41,707 bases of DNA from assembly GCA_015661405.1 (NCBI GenBank), contig JACWMK010000017.1:1-41707 (forward strand), written 5' to 3'. How positions within the stretch are numbered: position 1 is the first letter of the stretch; each line of letters opens with the position of its first letter. This document shows positions 7,786 to 16,056 of this stretch, piece after piece. This stretch comes from Methanobacterium sp. (GTDB taxonomy: Archaea; Methanobacteriota; Methanobacteria; Methanobacteriales; Methanobacteriaceae). The notes under the pieces were generated by a model. It saw nothing but the letters and a program-made list of their open reading frames with translations, made no database searches and was not told the origin of the DNA. The position numbers were made by a program, and so were the translations under genes.

Positions 7786-9222
7786 ATGGATGTATTACTT
7801 ATAAATCCTTATGATGAGAATGCTGTGAAGAATAGTTTAGGCTTTATTACTCCTCCATTAAATCTCTTGTATCTAGCTGGAGCATTAGAATCTTCAATGT
7901 CTGTTAAAATTATAGATGATGATTTAATGAAAATGGGTATTGATAAAGTAACTGAATTAGCATCAAAAATTGATCCATCAGTGGTTGGTTTTACCGCCAC
8001 CACTTCCAATATAAAAACTGCTTTAAAATATGTTGAATCCGTTAAAGAAGTTTTACCAAATTCTTTAAGTGTTATAGGCGGTCCCCATGCTACTTTCGTG
8101 CCTACTGAAACGTTGAAAGAATCACCATCATTAGATGCTGTGGTTATTGGTGAAGGAGAGGAAACATTAACGGATTTAGCTAGTAAATATTGTGAAACTA
8201 ATCATAAAAATCTGGATGAAGTTAAAGGTATAGTTTATCGGGATATAAAAACGGGTAATATAAAATTAAATCAACCAAGACCATTAATAAATGATTTAAA
8301 TTCAATTCCATTTCCCGCTAGACATTTGGTTCCATTTGAATCATATGGCTCGACTAAGGATAAAACTAGTGATATGATAACTAGTAGAGGTTGTGTTTAT
8401 TCTTGTGGATACTGTTCATCATCACTAGTCATGGGTAAAAAATTCAGGTCTAGGAGTCCTGAGAATGTGGTTGATGAGATTGAAGAATTACAGGAGAATT
8501 ATCAGGTTAAAGATATAGCGTTTATGGATGATACTTTCATGCTTAATAAAAGAAGAGCAAATGCAATAGCTGATGAAATAAAAGGCAGAGGATTAGATAT
8601 AGGTTTTGTTGCTTCTTCAAGAGTTGATATGGTTGATAAAAATTTGTTAGAGAAACTTAAAAGCGCAGGATTAAGCACATTATATTATGGAGTTGAATCT
8701 GGTTCACAACGTGTTTTGAACCTAATGAAAAAAGGTATTACATTAACGCAAGCTGAAACTGCAGTTAAAACAGCTAAAGATATTGGTGTAGAAGTTTTAA
8801 CTTCTTTCATTTTAGGGTTTCCTGGTGAAACTCGTGATGAAATAGATGAGACTATAAATTTTTCTATAAAACTCGATGCAGATTACAGTCAATTCTCTAT
8901 TTTAACTCCATTTCCAGGTACACCTATATATAATGAATTAAAAGAGAAAAAATTAATTGATACAGAAAACTGGGATAAATACACTGTTCTAAAATCTGTA
9001 ATTAAATATGATGAATTGGGATTAAGTAAAAAGATGGTTGAACGAAAATTAACGAAAGCATATTTAAAATTTTACGCCAGACCTAAATATCTTCTTAAAC
9101 ATCGTCATATGCTTAAAATAATATTAGAAATAGTCTACCGTAGTTTTGTTTTACCCAAAATTAATGGTGGAGATAGTAAAGGATGGTACCAAAAATTAGA
9201 AAATGAAACATCAGTAAAATAA
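7786..9222 (+). CDS. B12-binding-domain radical SAM protein
   Basis: A 478-residue class B-type radical SAM protein. Residues 1-140 form a cobalamin-binding-like Rossmann domain (M-D-V-L-L-I-N-P at the start, V-V-G-F-T-A-T-T, then V-I-G-G-P-H-A and I-G-E-G-E). The canonical D-x-H-x-x-G loop of methionine synthase is not present, which is usual in this subgroup. The SAM cluster motif is C203-x3-C207-x2-C210 (S-R-G-C-V-Y-S-C-G-Y-C), followed by the F-M-D-D-T-F strand and Y-G-V-E-S-G-S (SAM-binding). A C-terminal 80-residue extension is basic. AGGAG at 7771-7775 supports the start. Relatives methylate unreactive carbons or build cofactors and natural products; the substrate here is unknown. Confidence 0.85.
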   Translation: MDVLLINPYDENAVKNSLGFITPPLNLLYLAGALESSMSVKIIDDDLMKMGIDKVTELASKIDPSVVGFTATTSNIKTALKYVESVKEVLPNSLSVIGGPHATFVPTETLKESPSLDAVVIGEGEETLTDLASKYCETNHKNLDEVKGIVYRDIKTGNIKLNQPRPLINDLNSIPFPARHLVPFESYGSTKDKTSDMITSRGCVYSCGYCSSSLVMGKKFRSRSPENVVDEIEELQENYQVKDIAFMDDTFMLNKRRANAIADEIKGRGLDIGFVASSRVDMVDKNLLEKLKSAGLSTLYYGVESGSQRVLNLMKKGITLTQAETAVKTAKDIGVEVLTSFILGFPGETRDEIDETINFSIKLDADYSQFSILTPFPGTPIYNELKEKKLIDTENWDKYTVLKSVIKYDELGLSKKMVERKLTKAYLKFYARPKYLLKHRHMLKIILEIVYRSFVLPKINGGDSKGWYQKLENETSVK

Positions 9223-9231
9223 TATTTTTTT

Positions 9232-9855
9232 TTATTTTATTTTTATATTATTAAGTTTATAAGAGCCTTCTCTAACAACTTTAGGAGGATTAAGAGTCAA
9301 GTCAATGACGGTAGAAGGAGATTCATTTTCAGATTTACCACCATCTAAAATCAAATCTACTAAATCATCTAATTGTTCAACAACTCCATTTACATATCCA
9401 GATGGTCTTCTACCAGATAAATTAGCACTTGTGGTGGTTATAGGAAATAATTTTGCAAGCTCCATACAAATCTTATTATTTGGAATTCTAATACCAATTT
9501 TTTCCCCACCTGCTGTTAAAAGATTTGATATATGTTCCTTTTTTCTTAAAATAATTGTAAATGGACCTGGAAGAATTTCATTTATAAAATCCATTTTAGT
9601 TTTATCCAAATAAGCAATACTGTTTATATCACTAATTTGCGAAACACAAACTGATAAAGGTTTATTAAAAGATCTTTTTTTAATATTAAAAACTTTTTTA
9701 ATAGCATTAATATCGTATATATTAACTCCTAAACCATAAATAGTATCAGTTGGATAAACAACTGTACCACCATCCTTTAAAAGATTTAAAGCAAATTTGA
9801 TCTTATCCTGCTCTGGCTTTTCAATGTCGATTTTAATTATTTTCATACCACTCAT
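9232..9855 (-). CDS. Sua5/YciO/YrdC-type L-threonylcarbamoyladenylate synthase
   Basis: A 207-residue YrdC-fold protein. It makes threonylcarbamoyl-AMP from threonine, bicarbonate and ATP for the t6A37 modification of ANN-decoding tRNAs, acting before the Kae1 complex. Key motifs: G-G-T-V-V-Y-P-T-D-T-I-Y-G-L-G (about residues 29-43), K-K-R-S-F-N-K-P-L-S (about 60-69), P-G-P-F-T (about 95), R-I-P and T-T-S-A-N-L-S-G (about 140). The length fits the YrdC-only form without the Sua5 C-terminal domain. Two starts are possible, M1 or M4 nine bases later. It is divergent from the CDP-alcohol transferase gene with only about 50 bases between; I recall the same adjacency in Methanothermobacter (MTH1691/MTH1692). 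Confidence 0.88.
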   Translation of the reverse strand: MSGMKIIKIDIEKPEQDKIKFALNLLKDGGTVVYPTDTIYGLGVNIYDINAIKKVFNIKKRSFNKPLSVCVSQISDINSIAYLDKTKMDFINEILPGPFTIILRKKEHISNLLTAGGEKIGIRIPNNKICMELAKLFPITTTSANLSGRRPSGYVNGVVEQLDDLVDLILDGGKSENESPSTVIDLTLNPPKVVREGSYKLNNIKIK

Positions 9856-9907
9856 AAATATTTCACATAACCAAACATATATCCTTTCGGAGTTTTCAAT
9901 TAAAGTT

Positions 9908-10480
9908 ATGCTGGATAAACTGCGACCTCAAGTCAAAATATTATTGGATCCCTTGGCTGAAAAAATATACATTAACCCTAATATTATAACCATTATTGGC
10001 CTTATAATGAGTGTAATATCTGCTTATATGTTCGCAACTGGAAGTTTATTGATAGGGGGTATATTTATAGGATTAAGCGGTTTTGTAGATATCATAGATG
10101 GAGCAGTAGCTAGAAAACATTCCTCAACTACACTATTTGGAGGTATTCTAGATTCAACCACCGACCGATTTGCAGATGCATTCATTTTAATAGGAATAAT
10201 ATATGGTGGTTATGTCAATTGGATAATTGGAATACTAGCCATACATGCTTCATTAACTGTAAGTTACGTGAGAGCCAGAGCAGAATCAGAAGGTATTAAA
10301 GCTAATGTAGGAATTGCAGAAAGACCCGAACGCTTAGTTATTCTCATGGCAGGTGCATTTTTAGGTTACATATTTAATCCAATTATTATGGGCTTAGCTG
10401 TAGCATTGATTATGATTCTGGGTTACATAACCGTACTTCAGAGATTGAATCACTCTAGAATTGAATTGAAAAATAAATAA
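9908..10480 (+). CDS. CDP-alcohol phosphatidyltransferase, probably archaetidylinositol phosphate synthase
   Basis: A polytopic membrane enzyme of 190 residues that swaps CMP of a CDP-activated lipid for an alcohol. The family signature D-G-x2-A-R-x8-G-x3-D-x3-D is complete: D64, G65, A68, R69, G78, D82, D86, in the cytoplasmic loop after the second membrane segment. Hydrophobic segments follow to the C-terminus. Gene context next to the YrdC gene matches my memory of Methanothermobacter MTH1691, shown to make archaetidylinositol phosphate from CDP-archaeol and inositol phosphate; that substrate is inferred. I start at the ATG at 9908, since a longer frame from 9797 would overlap the divergent gene and adds a non-homologous leader. 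No clear ribosome-binding site precedes it, so the message may be leaderless. Confidence 0.85.
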   Translation: MLDKLRPQVKILLDPLAEKIYINPNIITIIGLIMSVISAYMFATGSLLIGGIFIGLSGFVDIIDGAVARKHSSTTLFGGILDSTTDRFADAFILIGIIYGGYVNWIIGILAIHASLTVSYVRARAESEGIKANVGIAERPERLVILMAGAFLGYIFNPIIMGLAVALIMILGYITVLQRLNHSRIELKNK

Positions 10481-10582
10481 TCAAATTAATATTTTTTTTC
10501 AATTTTTTTTTAATAAAAAAACATTTATCATGAAAATACTTTTATTAAATCCAAAATTAATCAAAAAATAGGCGGATAAAAA

Positions 10583-10816
10583 ATGGAAGAGGTTAAACGG
10601 ATTAAAAAGGATGTGGAACTCTTTGCAAAAAATATAAAAGAAGTAGAGTCAATAGAAGTTAGTGATTCAGAAGAAAAAATAGTTGAGATGGCTAGAAATT
10701 ACTCAAATGATACCATATATTATTTGGAAAAAAGTGATAATTTAACCGCATTTGGCTGTATAACCTATGCACATGGCTTACTTGATGCAATACGATTGCT
10801 CCATAAACTGATATAG
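10583..10816 (+). CDS. DUF357 family protein
   Basis: A 77-residue helical protein typical of the archaeal DUF357 family: a charged N-terminal helix (M-E-E-V-K-R-I-K-K-D-V-E), then the conserved block A-R-N-Y-S-N-D-T-I-Y-Y-L-E-K-S-D near residues 45-60, and A-x-x-x-I-T-Y-A-H-G-L-L-D-A-I-R at the C-terminus. A GGCGGAT ribosome-binding site lies 5 bases before the ATG. The family has no assigned function as far as I know. It often sits near the CDP-alcohol transferase and DUF434 genes in this order of methanogens, as here. Confidence 0.8.
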   Translation: MEEVKRIKKDVELFAKNIKEVESIEVSDSEEKIVEMARNYSNDTIYYLEKSDNLTAFGCITYAHGLLDAIRLLHKLI

Positions 10817-10864
10817 GAAACAATTCAATAAAAAAAATATAATTTTTTTTAATTAAAAAGTTAA

Positions 10865-11020
10865 AAGGGAACAATTTATCAACTTTATCGAGATGAAAAA
10901 ATTGATATTTTAACTTTAATTGAACTTAATAATATCGTTTTAAGGTTAGTTAATGTAGTGGATCGGGCGGAAGATGCCTCTGATCGGGCTCTTATTATAG
11001 CTGCTAAAAGACGTGGATGA
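10865..11020 (+). pseudogene. Remnant of a PhoU-like DUF47 (TIGR00153) gene, C-terminal end
   Basis: The frame from 10865 to the stop at 11020 encodes 51 residues ending R-A-E-D-A-S-D-R-A-L-I-I-A-A-K-R-R-G. This resembles the end of DUF47/PhoU-like proteins, helical regulators usually linked to PitA-type phosphate transporters (Y-R-D-E-K-I-D followed by a helix and E-D-A-A-D). There is no start codon, and a stop closes the frame at 10862. The N-terminal three quarters of the gene are missing, and no phosphate transporter gene is nearby. The assignment rests on pattern recognition of a short piece. Confidence 0.55.
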
Positions 11021-11031
11021 AAATATAGATT

Positions 11032-11718
11032 ATGAAATATCAAAATTCAAGAAAATTGCAAAATGCAAGTAATGATTTAAGATTCCTTCTAAATAGGGGT
11101 TATAGGAAGGTAATGGCCATTGATTTTGTTGGAAACCATTATTTACTAAATAAAAAAGAGCGGAATTTTTTAAATAGAACTGTTTTTTCCCAGGCTAAAT
11201 CCAGATCTAGGAAAAGTAAAGTGATTCCCATATGTAAAATAAAAGGAAATACTCTACTAATTGATGGTTATAACATACTAATAACTATAGAAAGTATATG
11301 TTCTAATGAGGACTCTCTCATTATTAGTGATGATGGCGTTATGAGGGATGTGAATGCTGTTTTTGGGAAATATAAGTTCAAAGAAATTACAGAAAATGCT
11401 TTGAATGCAATTGTAAGCCTTATCAGAGTATATCAACCAAAAGATGTTAAAGTTTTCTATGATAAACCTGTTAGTTACAGTGGTAAACTAGCAAAACTTA
11501 CAGGAAGGATAATGGAAAATCATGGAATCATAGGTAATGCTGAAACTGCCGTAAATGTTGATTATCAATTAATTAAACTATATCATAAAACTAGTGGAGT
11601 TGTAGCAACTAGTGATGGTATTATAATGGATAAAGTGGATTATATTTTAGATATACCATGTTATATTTATAAAATAAAGAAAAAGAATTTATCGTTATCC
11701 AAGTTTATTATTAATTAA
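11032..11718 (+). CDS. DUF434 family protein, possible PIN/NYN-like fold
   Basis: A 228-residue archaeal protein of the DUF434 family. The N-terminal 60 residues are basic and begin with a helix (A-S-N-D-L-R-F-L-L-N-R-G-Y). The central strand L-L-I-D-G-Y-N-I-L-I (about residues 81-90) is the family hallmark. It is followed by I-I-S-D-D-G-V-M-R-D, K-V-F-Y-D-K-P, V-D-Y-Q-L-I-K and A-T-S-D-G-I-I-M-D, so acidic residues follow successive beta strands. This resembles the metal site of NYN/PIN nucleases, which is my inference only. It begins 11 bases after the DUF47 remnant and converges on fbp. No experimental function is known to me. Confidence 0.78.
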   Translation: MKYQNSRKLQNASNDLRFLLNRGYRKVMAIDFVGNHYLLNKKERNFLNRTVFSQAKSRSRKSKVIPICKIKGNTLLIDGYNILITIESICSNEDSLIISDDGVMRDVNAVFGKYKFKEITENALNAIVSLIRVYQPKDVKVFYDKPVSYSGKLAKLTGRIMENHGIIGNAETAVNVDYQLIKLYHKTSGVVATSDGIIMDKVDYILDIPCYIYKIKKKNLSLSKFIIN

Positions 11719-11769
11719 AAAATATTATTGAGTTAAAAAAAAGTGGGTATGATAAGATTATATTTTTTT

Positions 11770-12870
11770 TTAATCTATATCTTCAAATCTATCCTGTAAT
11801 TTCTCCAGTACTCCAGGTAATGTAGTGTATTCCATTTCATCTGCAGGTAGTCGATGTGGTTCGAATGGACCGTGTCTCCTCATGTATTCAGCTATTTCAG
11901 ATGCAAGAACACGTGATCGGTCATAGGCTGGATCATCAAACATGTCAGCAGGACCTATTAGTTTACTATCAGCTATTTGGAATCCCATAGCTATTACTCG
12001 TGGTGGGCCATCAAATCGTACAGGATAAGCATTTTTTTGTGCTACTGGCATTAATGGACCGTTATGTGAACCTCTCATCCATCCACCTACTAAATGGGGG
12101 AATGCAAATGGTTCGACAACTTCTCCTGCTGCTGGGAATCCAGATTGTGATCTTACAATTGCCACGGGGTCGTCTTTTCCCACATATTTTCCAGCCATCA
12201 GATTTAATCTTTCAGTGCTTACAGAAGCAGCTATTTCATTGTCATCTCTTCTCCAGATTCTTTTAATAACATATCTGTTTGTCGTACCTAAGAGCGCTAA
12301 TAAATCATACATTTCATCAGGGCAACTCATGAATACTTTTTTGTGTTCCATTACATCGAATATTTCAAATTTAAAACCATTATGTAAGGAGGAGTCAATT
12401 ACTAATCCTGCTGTGTTGAAAGGGTCTGCGAACATTTTATAGATGGGTAGGTTAAATGCACCTGGTTCTGTTTTGTCACAGGCGAAAATAACTACGGGAT
12501 CACTAGGTCTTTCCTTAAATTCCATTTCTGCAACTCCTGGGCCCATTCCTTTAATATTCCCTGAGAATGTGTCTGCGAGTAGATCTTGACCTGCTCCATA
12601 TAATTTTAATTCTTTTGCAATTTTTGTAGCTTCGATAAATGCATGCCATGCTAATTTATGGATATCTTCATTTTCTTCACCATTTCTGTGAGTCATTATG
12701 AGTTCTGTGTCATCTCCACAGTTGGTTACATAATAATCCATTAGTAGCTCTTCTTCTTTAGCGTTTTCAAGAATTTCTTCACATTTTTTTAATAAAGCTG
12801 GATGAGCTAATCCATGTCCTGCAATACTACCTACATCTGCTTTTATTACACTAATAGTAGTTTTCACCAT
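11770..12870 (-). CDS. fbp: Bifunctional fructose-1,6-bisphosphate aldolase/phosphatase, archaeal class V
   Basis: A cytosolic gluconeogenic enzyme of 366 residues that joins triose phosphates and dephosphorylates the product to fructose 6-phosphate. The N-terminal V-I-K-A-D-V-G-S-I-A-G-H supplies metal-binding Asp and the active-site His. C-G-D-D-T-E-L near residue 54 adds further metal ligands. Y-V-G-K-D-D-P (about 225-231) holds the Tyr and Schiff-base Lys of the mobile loop. G-G-W-M-R-G-S-H-N-G-P-L-M-P is also conserved. The ATG at 12868-12870 follows GGAGGT seven bases upstream; a longer reading from a TTG would swallow that site. Its promoter carries a 17-base tandem duplication (12902-12935). 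Confidence 0.95.
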   Translation of the reverse strand: MVKTTISVIKADVGSIAGHGLAHPALLKKCEEILENAKEEELLMDYYVTNCGDDTELIMTHRNGEENEDIHKLAWHAFIEATKIAKELKLYGAGQDLLADTFSGNIKGMGPGVAEMEFKERPSDPVVIFACDKTEPGAFNLPIYKMFADPFNTAGLVIDSSLHNGFKFEIFDVMEHKKVFMSCPDEMYDLLALLGTTNRYVIKRIWRRDDNEIAASVSTERLNLMAGKYVGKDDPVAIVRSQSGFPAAGEVVEPFAFPHLVGGWMRGSHNGPLMPVAQKNAYPVRFDGPPRVIAMGFQIADSKLIGPADMFDDPAYDRSRVLASEIAEYMRRHGPFEPHRLPADEMEYTTLPGVLEKLQDRFEDID

Positions 12871-12901
12871 AAAATATACCTCCAAAAAATCTGTTGAATT
12901 T

Positions 12902-12935
12902 TTTTTATACAGCTATAATTTTTATACAGCTATAA
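12902..12935 (-). promoter_or_regulatory. fbp promoter with duplicated TATA unit
   Basis: Two perfect, directly abutting copies of a 17-base unit (12902-12918 and 12919-12935). Read on the minus strand each contains TGTATAAAAA, a good archaeal TATA box. The proximal box would start transcription about 25 bases downstream, leaving a leader of roughly 25-30 bases before the fbp ATG; the distal box would start 17 bases earlier. Confidence 0.6.
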
Positions 12936-12975
12936 AATATAAGCTGATAAAATGTATTCTTTTAAGGTCAGTAGA

Positions 12976-13000
12976 TGAACTAAAATAATTTGTTAGTTCA
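12976..13000. repeat. Inverted repeat upstream of fbp
   Basis: Perfect 8-base arms TGAACTAA and TTAGTTCA separated by 9 bases. It lies about 40 bases upstream of the distal fbp TATA box and could bind a dimeric regulator of fbp. Between here and the next gene end at 13153 nothing else stands out. Confidence 0.35.
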
Positions 13001-13152
13001 AATAGAATCTGTCCTATCGTATTAAGTTGCCTATAATAATCTTATAATTTTACTGGTTCTTAATATAATAAATCTATATTGTAGCAATATTTATGCTTTT
13101 TCCATTAGAAATATAAACAATTAGTCATACATTCTTTATAGTAATCAATGAA

Positions 13153-14160
13153 TTATTTCCAATCATTTTTTTCATTTAATTTTCGTTTTACCTCTGATGC
13201 CATATCTCTAGTTTTGGATTTTCCACCTAAATCAGGGGTAACTATTTTACCCTCCCTTAAAACAGCTTCCAAGGATTCTTCAAGTTTATTTGCTACTTTA
13301 AATTCCTTTAAATAATTAAGCATCATCACAGTAGAGAGTATCATGGCTGAAGGATTAGCCATCCCCATTCCTGCAAGGGTGGGGGCAGAGCCATGAACAG
13401 GTTCAAACAAGCCATGGTTTTCCCCAATATTTGCTGAAGGAGCTAATCCAAGACCCCCAACAAGACCTGCACCTTCATCGGATAATATATCTCCAAATAA
13501 GTTTGTTGTTACTATACAATCAAATTCATTAGGATTTGTTATTAACAACCTGGCAGCTTCATCTACATATTTATCCTCAGCTTTGATTTCAGGATAATGC
13601 AATGCTACATCATAAAAAATTTCTTTAAATAATCCATCAGTTTTTTTTAAAATATTTGCTTTGTGAATTGCAGTTACTTTATGTCTGTTCGATTTTTTTG
13701 TATATTCAAAAGCGAATTTGCAGATTCTGTGACTGGATTTCTTTGAAATGACTCTTAAAGCTGTTGCACCTACTTTAGTATATTCTTCTAATCCCGAATA
13801 AAGTCCTTCTGTATTTTCTCTTAATATAACAAAATCTATATCCTTGAATAAGGATTTAACTCCTTCTCGAGATTTCACGGGCCTTATATTGACGTATAGA
13901 TCCATTGCTTTTCTTAAGGTAATTATGGCACTGTTTTGACCGGGTACAGTTGTAACTGCTCCGAAAAGGGTTGCATCTGACTCACGTGATAATTCAATTG
14001 TTTCTTTTGGGATGGTGGTTCCTGTATGCTTAAAACATTCATTTCCAGCATAAGCTTTTATGTAATTTAATTCAATGTCTAATGCTTCTAAAACATGTAA
14101 AGTAGCATCCATAACCTCTAATCCTATACCATCACCGGGTATAACTGTTATATCGTACAT
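13153..14160 (-). CDS. aksF: Isopropylmalate/isocitrate dehydrogenase family, probably homoisocitrate dehydrogenase AksF
   Basis: A 335-residue beta-decarboxylating dehydrogenase: N-terminal V-I-P-G-D-G-I-G, substrate-binding R-E-N-T-E-G-L-Y, catalytic K in H-K-A-N-I-L-K, signature D-I-L-S-D-E-G-A-G-L-V-G-G, and the NAD(P)-binding loop E-P-V-H-G-S-A-P. The stretch S-A-I-I-T-L-R-K before the N-I-R-P arginine resembles Methanocaldococcus AksF (MJ1596) more than LeuB, so a role in 2-oxosuberate chain extension for coenzyme B is favoured. LeuB or isocitrate dehydrogenase remains possible. It stands alone on the minus strand, divergent from the HEAT-repeat gene across 199 bases. Confidence 0.75.
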   Translation of the reverse strand: MYDITVIPGDGIGLEVMDATLHVLEALDIELNYIKAYAGNECFKHTGTTIPKETIELSRESDATLFGAVTTVPGQNSAIITLRKAMDLYVNIRPVKSREGVKSLFKDIDFVILRENTEGLYSGLEEYTKVGATALRVISKKSSHRICKFAFEYTKKSNRHKVTAIHKANILKKTDGLFKEIFYDVALHYPEIKAEDKYVDEAARLLITNPNEFDCIVTTNLFGDILSDEGAGLVGGLGLAPSANIGENHGLFEPVHGSAPTLAGMGMANPSAMILSTVMMLNYLKEFKVANKLEESLEAVLREGKIVTPDLGGKSKTRDMASEVKRKLNEKNDWK

Positions 14161-14359
14161 AAAATCATTTTTATTATTCTTAATATCGTGAGTTTTTTAT
14201 AATTCATTTAGATGAATAGGCTATTCCAAAGAATAAGATATATTGCTATTAAAGAATATAATAAAGTACCTCAAGTAATTTTAAAAAAACCACTATTATG
14301 ATAATTTTCAATCATTTAATTTTTTTGTAAATAAAATTTAAAGGATGGAGAGAATATAA

Positions 14360-14920
14360 ATGGAAAGGGAAGATAATGTTAAAAGATTAATTCAGACTTT
14401 AGGAGAAGAAGATGAACTTATGAGAGTTCAAGCCTCTGAATTACTTGAAGAGATAGGGGAACCTGCAGTGGAATCTCTTATAGATGCTTTAGAAGATGAA
14501 AATAGAAATATTAGGAGATATTCTGCTAGAGCACTTGGAGAAATTAGAGATGAAAGAGCTATAAAACCGCTTATCAATAATTTAAGGGATAATAATAAAT
14601 GGGTTAGACGTGAAACATCAGGAGCTCTAAGTAAAATGGGAGATACTGCTGTTGAACCATTAATAGAGTTATTAAATGACCCTGATTGGAGAGTTAGGGG
14701 GGGTGCTGCCTGGGCTTTAGGAAAGATAGGTAATAAGAAGGCAGTAGAACCTTTAATTAATTCAATGCAGGATGAAAGTGGTTTCGTGAGGAGCGGTGCT
14801 GCATGGGCGCTGGGGAATATAGGTGGTGAAGAAGTTATAGATCCCCTGAAAAATGCTTTGAACGATAAAAGCAGTTATGTTAGAAAAGTTGCAGAGAAGT
14901 TTCTAGATAATATGAATTGA
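14360..14920 (+). CDS. HEAT-repeat (PBS lyase-type) protein
   Basis: A 186-residue solenoid made almost wholly of about five HEAT repeats of 31 residues. Each has the pattern A-V-E-P-L-I-x-x-L-x-D, then V-R-x-x-A-x-x-A-L-G-x-I-G. The third and fourth repeats are the most regular (R-G-G-A-A-W-A-L-G-K-I-G and R-S-G-A-A-W-A-L-G-N-I-G). No catalytic motif or membrane segment is present. Such proteins act as protein-interaction scaffolds; in cyanobacteria related ones attach bilins, but nothing supports that here. A purine-rich GGATGGAGAG site precedes the ATG. Confidence 0.85.
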   Translation: MEREDNVKRLIQTLGEEDELMRVQASELLEEIGEPAVESLIDALEDENRNIRRYSARALGEIRDERAIKPLINNLRDNNKWVRRETSGALSKMGDTAVEPLIELLNDPDWRVRGGAAWALGKIGNKKAVEPLINSMQDESGFVRSGAAWALGNIGGEEVIDPLKNALNDKSSYVRKVAEKFLDNMN

Positions 14921-15108
14921 AAAAAGAATAATTTAATATTTTTATATAAGAAATTTTTTTAAAAAATAATTTAATAATAAATAATGGAACTAAGAATTTT
15001 AAAATCTTTATTTTAAATTTTTCTTAGATGAAAATAAAAAAGTAATGTATTGTTCTAAAAAAATTTGATGTAGGATATTCTAAATAAATTTTTAAGGTGG
15101 TGTTCAAA

Positions 15109-16056
15109 TTGAAGGTGAGTATAGTAGGTGCATCTGGGAAGGTTGGAAAATCCGCTGCATTTTGTTTGGCAGAGGAAAACGTGGCTAATCAGCTGGTATT
15201 AATTGGTCGAAAAGAAAGTTTTGAGCGAATTGAAGGCGAATCTTTGGATATGTATGATGCTATGGCAGCTAAAGATATCAGAATTTCTATTAAAGCATCT
15301 TGTGATATGGAAGATTTACAAGATTCTGATGTTGTAGTTATAACTGCTGGAGTGCCTCGTCAAGCTGGTATGTCACGTTCTGATATTGCTGTGCCAAATG
15401 CTAAAATAGTTGCAGAATACTCTAGGATAATAGCTGAACATTCGCCTCATTCTATAATATTAGTTGTAACTAATCCTGTTGATGTAATGACGTATGTGGC
15501 GTTGAAAGCCTCTGGATTTGATAAAAATAAGGTTTTTGGATTAGGAAATCACTTAGATTCGTTGCGGCTTAAAAATATGCTGGCTAAATATTTCAATATA
15601 CATGTTAGTGAAATCCACACTAGAGTGATAGGGGAGCATGGGGATCATATGGTGCCCCTTGTTAGTTCTACTTCTATTGGTGGAATATTACTTAAAAATT
15701 ATGCTTTAAATGGAAGTATTGACATTGAAGGGATGGTTAAGAAAGTTATAAATGCTGGTAGCTACGTAATAGATAAAAAAGGTTCAACAGAATATGGCCC
15801 TGCTTATGCTATATCTAACATCATAACTACTATTCTAAATGATGAAAAACGGATATTAACTGTCAGTACTTATTTAGACGGTGAAATTGAAGATATAAAA
15901 GATGTATGTTTGGGTGTGCCAGTTAAATTAGGCGTTAATGGTATAGAACGTATAATTCCAATAAAAATGAATGGAAATGAAACTAAAGCTTTAATAAATG
16001 CCGCGAAAGTGGTTAAAGAGAATACTGAAAAGGTAATGTCATCATTAAATATTTAA
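15109..16056 (+). CDS. mdh: Malate dehydrogenase, archaeal LDH-like type, probably NADP-preferring
   Basis: A 315-residue L-malate dehydrogenase interconverting oxaloacetate and malate in the reductive TCA branch that ends at fumarate reductase. N-terminal V-S-I-V-G-A-S-G-K-V-G binds the nucleotide. After the second strand L-I-G-R-K appears in place of the acidic residue of NAD-specific enzymes, which suggests NADP(H). R-Q-A-G-M-S-R holds substrate arginines, V-T-N-P-V-D-V-M-T follows, and the catalytic His is in G-E-H-G-D-H-M-V-P. It aligns well with Methanocaldococcus malate dehydrogenase. I place the start at the TTG at 15109, six bases after AGGTGGTG; an upstream GTG lies within that ribosome-binding site. 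Confidence 0.9.
   Translation: MKVSIVGASGKVGKSAAFCLAEENVANQLVLIGRKESFERIEGESLDMYDAMAAKDIRISIKASCDMEDLQDSDVVVITAGVPRQAGMSRSDIAVPNAKIVAEYSRIIAEHSPHSIILVVTNPVDVMTYVALKASGFDKNKVFGLGNHLDSLRLKNMLAKYFNIHVSEIHTRVIGEHGDHMVPLVSSTSIGGILLKNYALNGSIDIEGMVKKVINAGSYVIDKKGSTEYGPAYAISNIITTILNDEKRILTVSTYLDGEIEDIKDVCLGVPVKLGVNGIERIIPIKMNGNETKALINAAKVVKENTEKVMSSLNI

Noticed and set aside
9797..9907. N-terminal extension of the CDP-alcohol transferase frame
   Set aside because: It would overlap the divergent Sua5/YrdC gene and adds a hydrophobic leader with no family match; the ATG at 9908 gives the usual length.
12000..12442. Plus-strand open frames inside fbp
   Set aside because: Antisense to conserved fbp sequence with no motifs of their own.
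14395..14915. Repeated blocks in the HEAT-repeat gene as a DNA repeat array or CRISPR
   Set aside because: The periodicity is at protein level within one open frame; the DNA copies are diverged and there are no spacers.
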